DNA of 5,625 nucleotides from Nitrososphaeria archaeon. Lineage in GTDB: Archaea > Thermoproteota > Nitrososphaeria > Nitrososphaerales > Nitrososphaeraceae. Below, one piece after another: positions 4,576 through 5,625 of this stretch. Numbering within the stretch: position 1 is the stretch's first letter; every line of letters begins with the position of its first letter. The DNA lies in NCBI GenBank assembly GCA_021324715.1, contig JAJPIN010000257.1, positions 1 through 5,625 on the forward strand. The letters are read 5' to 3'. A program made the translations under genes and the position numbers. Below the pieces are notes generated by a model, which was given only the letters and a program-made list of their open reading frames with translations, had not been told where the DNA came from and did no database searches.

Positions 4576-5625
4576 CTAAGGCTTCGCAGACGAATCTGTT
4601 TTTGTCAAGATAGTATCAGCATCATTTTCTCCCTGACGAATTAAGTGCCTAATAGTAGAAATGGAAAAATCAGCATCCTCAAAAAGGAAGTTTACGTCTT
4701 CGGTTCTCTCTATACGTATAATATCAGATATTACTGCCCCACGTTCATGAGCTAGTTTAACATACTCTTTCTCTATTTCTCTTAACATTTCTTTATTTTT
4801 CTTGTCAAGTGAGTGTTTGGTACCGGCAGTATTAGTTACTATAAATTGGTGCATTTCTCTTATGAGGGAAAGATATCTAGAAATTACCTTTGACATTCTT
4901 ACATTTTGATCCGTCTTATCCGTATGTATTATGTCTCTTGCTCTGTGCCAAGTTTCCAAGAGGTTCTGTGGGAGCTTATCCTGATTATGAGGAAATACGT
5001 TGATAATGTATACTTTTTTGTCATATCTAGGAGAAGCATCTATAACCTCCCTAAGTGGTGTGTTACTTTGTAGACTACCATCCCAAAGATACCTGCCATC
5101 TTTTTGTGTCCAAGAAATGCCGTAAAAAGGAAAGCCAGCACAAGCAACTATATGTTCCACATCGATATTCATATTTTGACTATCGAAAGTGATGGATTCG
5201 CTATTCTGAATATCAGTTGCTGTTATTATCAATCGTGGCCTATTCGGATCACCAAGCTTTGGTATTTCAACGAATTTGAGTAACGTTTCCTTCAATGGAG
5301 ATAGGTCGTATAGATAAGCTGGCATGGAAAAGGGAAAATAATTTACATATGGGAAAAACGAAGTACGGCGGAAGATATTTGGTATGCCCCATAGGGCTGC
5401 ATATGTTGATGACACAACAGATCTTAATGCATTGGGCATGAATGAGGGCGTAATAGTTTCCGCAATAGTCAACCAGAAATCTTCAAGATCTCGTATAGGT
5501 TTGTTAGTTTTAGTACCCGCTATAATGGCAGCATTGATTGCCCCTATAGAAGTACCCGCAACTATGTCAAAAGTTATACCATGCTTAGCTAGTGACTTGT
5601 AAGCTCCACACTCGTAAGCACCCAA
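4576..5625 (-). CDS. Patatin-like phospholipase family protein, N-terminus beyond window
   Basis: The gene enters from the right edge and ends at TAG 4578-4576, with 349 residues visible. The first visible residues, GAYECGAYKSLAKHGI, are the continuation of the glycine-rich oxyanion-hole motif (GGGxxGAY) of patatins. The start is therefore outside the window, probably only a short distance away, and the TTG at 5625 is an internal leucine. Numbering from that codon, the nucleophile Ser26 lies in GTSIG (24-28) and the catalytic Asp182 in WDGS (181-184), so the Ser-Asp dyad is complete. The C-terminal third, with DIIRIERTED and then DADFSISTIRHLIRQGENDA (301-336), resembles the DUF3734 extension found in some bacterial and archaeal patatins. 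Such enzymes hydrolyse acyl esters of phospholipids or neutral lipids. No signal peptide can be judged. A basic, helical stretch (about 244-295) separates the two parts. Low GC matches the background. No lipid-metabolism neighbour is visible. Confidence 0.92.
   Translation of the reverse strand: MGAYECGAYKSLAKHGITFDIVAGTSIGAINAAIIAGTKTNKPIRDLEDFWLTIAETITPSFMPNALRSVVSSTYAALWGIPNIFRRTSFFPYVNYFPFSMPAYLYDLSPLKETLLKFVEIPKLGDPNRPRLIITATDIQNSESITFDSQNMNIDVEHIVACAGFPFYGISWTQKDGRYLWDGSLQSNTPLREVIDASPRYDKKVYIINVFPHNQDKLPQNLLETWHRARDIIHTDKTDQNVRMSKVISRYLSLIREMHQFIVTNTAGTKHSLDKKNKEMLREIEKEYVKLAHERGAVISDIIRIERTEDVNFLFEDADFSISTIRHLIRQGENDADTILTKTDSSAKP

Noticed and set aside
1..5625. CRISPR array, insertion sequence with terminal repeats, toxin-antitoxin or defence operon.
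   Set aside because: No spaced identical repeats, no transposase or integrase motifs and no paired small genes with known toxin or antitoxin features were seen.

Overview
This 5.6 kb window is a mosaic of oxidoreductase genes and gene remnants, with one lipase-type gene at the right edge. The background is AT-rich: a sample 60-base line of the enoyl/quinone-reductase remnant is about 28% GC, and one of the patatin gene about 33%. Two genes in the middle are clearly richer: sample lines of the SDR gene and of the long flavoprotein gene are both about 53%. No intact gene has a convincing Shine-Dalgarno site, and TATA-like boxes lie upstream of two of them. This would fit an AT-rich archaeon such as a soil Nitrososphaeria (Thaumarchaeota), but that is an inference. 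No marker gene settles the taxonomy, and every protein family here is also common in bacteria.

Left part (1-1227). The window opens with the last 33 codons of an SDR-family oxidoreductase. About 360 bases without an intact gene follow, holding a degenerate tRNA-like 3' half on the minus strand. Next come two back-to-back gene remnants: the C-terminal 44 codons of a MarR-like regulator (minus strand) and the C-terminal two-thirds of a zinc-independent alcohol dehydrogenase/quinone oxidoreductase (plus strand). Both are broken at the same point, near 592-599. The simplest reading is that a divergent regulator/target gene pair lost its shared promoter and both N-termini in one deletion.

Middle (1228-4078). 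An intact classical SDR gene (plus strand), with a TATA-like box upstream, converges on a 557-residue minus-strand flavoprotein. The flavoprotein combines a cyclic-nucleotide-binding-type sensor domain, a glutaredoxin-like domain with no cysteines at its active site, and a thioredoxin-reductase-type FAD/NADPH module whose usual CxxC is replaced by GATF. A hairpin with a T-tract lies between the two converging genes.

Right part (4079-5625). About 500 bases hold one possible small minus-strand protein gene and a stretch with no gene that can be defended. A patatin-like phospholipase (minus strand) follows; its extreme N-terminus lies beyond the window edge.

The intact genes do not form an obvious operon. 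The common theme is redox enzymes with Rossmann folds at a site that shows deletion, tRNA-like debris and GC discontinuities, which suggests a region of gene gain and loss.
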